Source: Prevotella sp. | GTDB lineage: Bacteria; Bacteroidota; Bacteroidia; Bacteroidales; Bacteroidaceae | Reading direction: 5' to 3' | Assembly (NCBI GenBank): GCA_017619445.1 | Contig: JAFZSI010000054.1 | Coordinates: 1-41,731, forward strand | Length of the DNA stretch: 41,731 nucleotides | Shown: one piece after another, positions 40,166 to 41,731 of the stretch | How positions within the stretch are numbered: position 1 is the stretch's first letter | How the letters are laid out: every line of letters starts with the position of its first letter | The notes under the pieces: model-generated | What the model was told of the DNA's origin: nothing | The model's database searches: none | Seen by the model: the letters and a program-made list of their open reading frames with translations, nothing else | Program-made: the position numbers and the translations under genes

Positions 40166-41731
40166 CTATTTGTTGTTTTGAGGCCATGGTTTCCATTTCA
40201 GTCCATTATTCATGTAGAAATCACGTCTTATATCAAAATACTTATAAGGGTAAGCATCATAAAAGCTTTTGATGGAGTTGAAGCGCATATCCAAGGGTAC
40301 TTTTTTCTGTATGTCACGTCCTGAATTTCCTCTGGTTGGAAGCATTTTGAATCCGTCTCCACGCTCAATATCTGAATTATGGAGATATTTATTTAAATCT
40401 CGGTGTAAATCTATATGTCTTGATTCATTCATAGGTGACAAAGGTTGGTCAAAATCACCGCCTAAAAACTTTGGAAACGAATGATGTTTCTGTATTTTTT
40501 CCCCTTTCCAAGGGCTTATATTATGCTCTTTCGCGTATTGATAACCAGATAAGCCACCAGATATCGCGCCAGAAACAGCTCCTATCAAAGCACCATACAA
40601 GCCGCTTTCATTTGCTTCTTCAAGACTGCCAGTGGTTATAAAGGTACAAATAAATCCGGTTAAATAGCCTCCAACAGAGCCTCCAACAGAACCAGATAAA
40701 AAACCTTTTAGAACAGGACTCGCAATATTTGTACCATTAATAATCACACTTCCATACCCAGCAGCATATTCTCCAATAATTCCTCCTAACAATGATGATG
40801 ATATTCCTGAAAGAGAACCTGAAACAATCCCTTGAGTATCAGCACCTGCTAAAGCTGCGTTGGTTCCACCAACAATTGCCCCGCCCCAAATAAGTCCGCC
40901 AAACTCAGGATATAATGCACCTATTCCACCAACTGCTCCTGCACCAAATGACAATAATCCTTGATAAATATTTTGGACATTGCCATCAACTAAATTAATA
41001 ATTAAATTTGTTGTTCCTCCCAAAACAGCAGCAAGTATATCATCCAGGAGCGCGTATTCACCACTCGGATCCGTATATTTCAGCGGGTTGTTCAGGCAGT
41101 AGGAGTAGCGGTTGAAGCTCTGGCTGTTGTAAGGAGCCTGTACATAGTTGTCGGGCGAGAGGAAAGTGCCCGTAGCGGGGTCGTAGAGGCGTCCGTTCAT
41201 GTTGATGAGGCCGAACTCCGGAATATGCTCATGGCCGGTGAAGCCGCGGCGGAAGCCTATGCTGTCAGTCTGAATAGTCTGATTGCCCCAGGCATCGTAG
41301 CTGGCCTTGAACACCACATTGCCCTGCCCGTCAACCAGGCGCATGATGCTACCCAGGTTGTCCGTGCAGGCATAAAGCACACGGGTCTTGACTGTCTGGG
41401 GCTGCTGGAGTATCGGTTGCGACAGGTGCTTCCAGTATATTACGCCATGACCGAGGTTGTAGTATTTGGAGGTGCCAGGATAATCGGTCAGCAGTGAATG
41501 GTAGATTTCCTCATAGTCGCCCGCGTATGTACTCCTGCATACGTCTGTCCGCCTTTGTCCGAACAAATGAAGGATATTGGTTACGGTGCACTTCCACCGT
41601 TCCCCGTCAGGCCCGTATTCAAAAGTGGCAATGGTGGAGTCACCGGGCACACCCTTCTCCATGCGCCCTATCTTGCCAAGGGCATTATAGGTGTATGCCA
41701 CGCCGATGCTGTCGGCGCTGCCCAGCATGTC
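40166..41731 (-). CDS. Rhs protein C-terminal part with HNH-like nuclease tip (Rhs-2, runs off right edge)
   Basis: The visible 521 residues are the C-terminal portion; the frame is open at the right edge, and the reading continues beyond it. The Rhs core (first about 225 residues) closes with RLYDPATGTFLSPDNYVQ and YTDPSGE. A long Gly/Ala/Ser-rich hydrophobic pretoxin region follows (about 225-400). The last 120 residues carry KHHSFPKFLGG and SRHIDLHRDLNKYL, spaced like the paired-His and metal-His parts of HNH/AHH-type nucleases. A DNase toxin delivered to rival cells is implied; whether by type VI secretion or another route is not shown here. The tip is much more AT-rich than the core. Confidence 0.8.
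   Translation of the reverse strand, partial: DMLGSADSIGVAYTYNALGKIGRMEKGVPGDSTIATFEYGPDGERWKCTVTNILHLFGQRRTDVCRSTYAGDYEEIYHSLLTDYPGTSKYYNLGHGVIYWKHLSQPILQQPQTVKTRVLYACTDNLGSIMRLVDGQGNVVFKASYDAWGNQTIQTDSIGFRRGFTGHEHIPEFGLINMNGRLYDPATGTFLSPDNYVQAPYNSQSFNRYSYCLNNPLKYTDPSGEYALLDDILAAVLGGTTNLIINLVDGNVQNIYQGLLSFGAGAVGGIGALYPEFGGLIWGGAIVGGTNAALAGADTQGIVSGSLSGISSSLLGGIIGEYAAGYGSVIINGTNIASPVLKGFLSGSVGGSVGGYLTGFICTFITTGSLEEANESGLYGALIGAVSGAISGGLSGYQYAKEHNISPWKGEKIQKHHSFPKFLGGDFDQPLSPMNESRHIDLHRDLNKYLHNSDIERGDGFKMLPTRGNSGRDIQKKVPLDMRFNSIKSFYDAYPYKYFDIRRDFYMNNGLKWKPWPQNNK
41062..41731 (-). repeat. Rhs core duplication, copy 2
   Basis: This is the partner of 38434-39106. The duplication may extend beyond the window on the right. 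Confidence 0.9.

Overview
The window looks like chromosomal DNA from a member of the Bacteroidales, probably Prevotellaceae. The reasons are a SusC/SusD pair, many promoters with the Bacteroidetes -7 box TAnnTTTG (most often TATCTTTG), a NigD-like lipoprotein, a GlsA/GlsB-type glycine-lipid acyltransferase pair, a PASTA/rluD/ddl/acyltransferase cluster, a dut/TPR/DUF4292/EnvC cluster, and folP next to cdaA. Housekeeping genes are moderately GC-rich. Accessory genes are clearly AT-rich. The genus is an inference.

Layout. 1-1330: a gene cut by the left edge, an orphan DUF5675 gene, and a dense nest of palindromic intergenic repeats. 1331-3703: divergent kbl and tdh for threonine-to-glycine breakdown. 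3772-8764: a minus-strand operon of PASTA protein, rluD, ddl, an acyltransferase and a NigD-like lipoprotein. 8899-9808: divergent rpmH (L34) and efp. 10222-13846: GH29 fucosidase, radC, a four-helix-bundle gene and a family-2 glycosyltransferase, all on the minus strand. 14003-15122: SufT-like DUF59 protein and lpxH. 15245-18053: ackA, GxxExxY gene and pta on the minus strand. 18516-22944: flavodoxin lipoprotein, glsA/glsB and dgt. 23261-27545: susC/susD. 27708-32662: dut, TPR lipoprotein, DUF4292 lipoprotein and EnvC-like protein. 32820-36244: tRNA-Pro(CGG), murF, folP and cdaA. 36295-41731: a polymorphic-toxin island with two Rhs genes carrying different toxin tips, each followed by putative immunity genes.

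The most interesting structure is a pair of small AT-rich insertions inside otherwise ordinary same-strand gene strings. One, 12340-12799, holds a homologue of the 23S rRNA intervening-sequence protein between 31-bp inverted repeats (28/31 matching). The other, 16459-17004, holds a GxxExxY PD-(D/E)xK-like gene between 47-bp inverted repeats (44/47 matching) and splits pta from ackA. In both, the cargo has the same orientation as its host genes, so the transcript should fold with the gene in the loop, as in 23S rRNA intervening sequences. In the first, the repeat arm has become the N-terminal codons of radC. I suggest these are mobile, intervening-sequence-like elements living in mRNAs. This is inference and testable.

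The second notable region is the right end. A nearly identical Rhs core is fused to a Tae4-like amidase tip in one copy and an HNH-like nuclease tip in the other. The amidase copy is a short displaced cassette with its own signal peptide.
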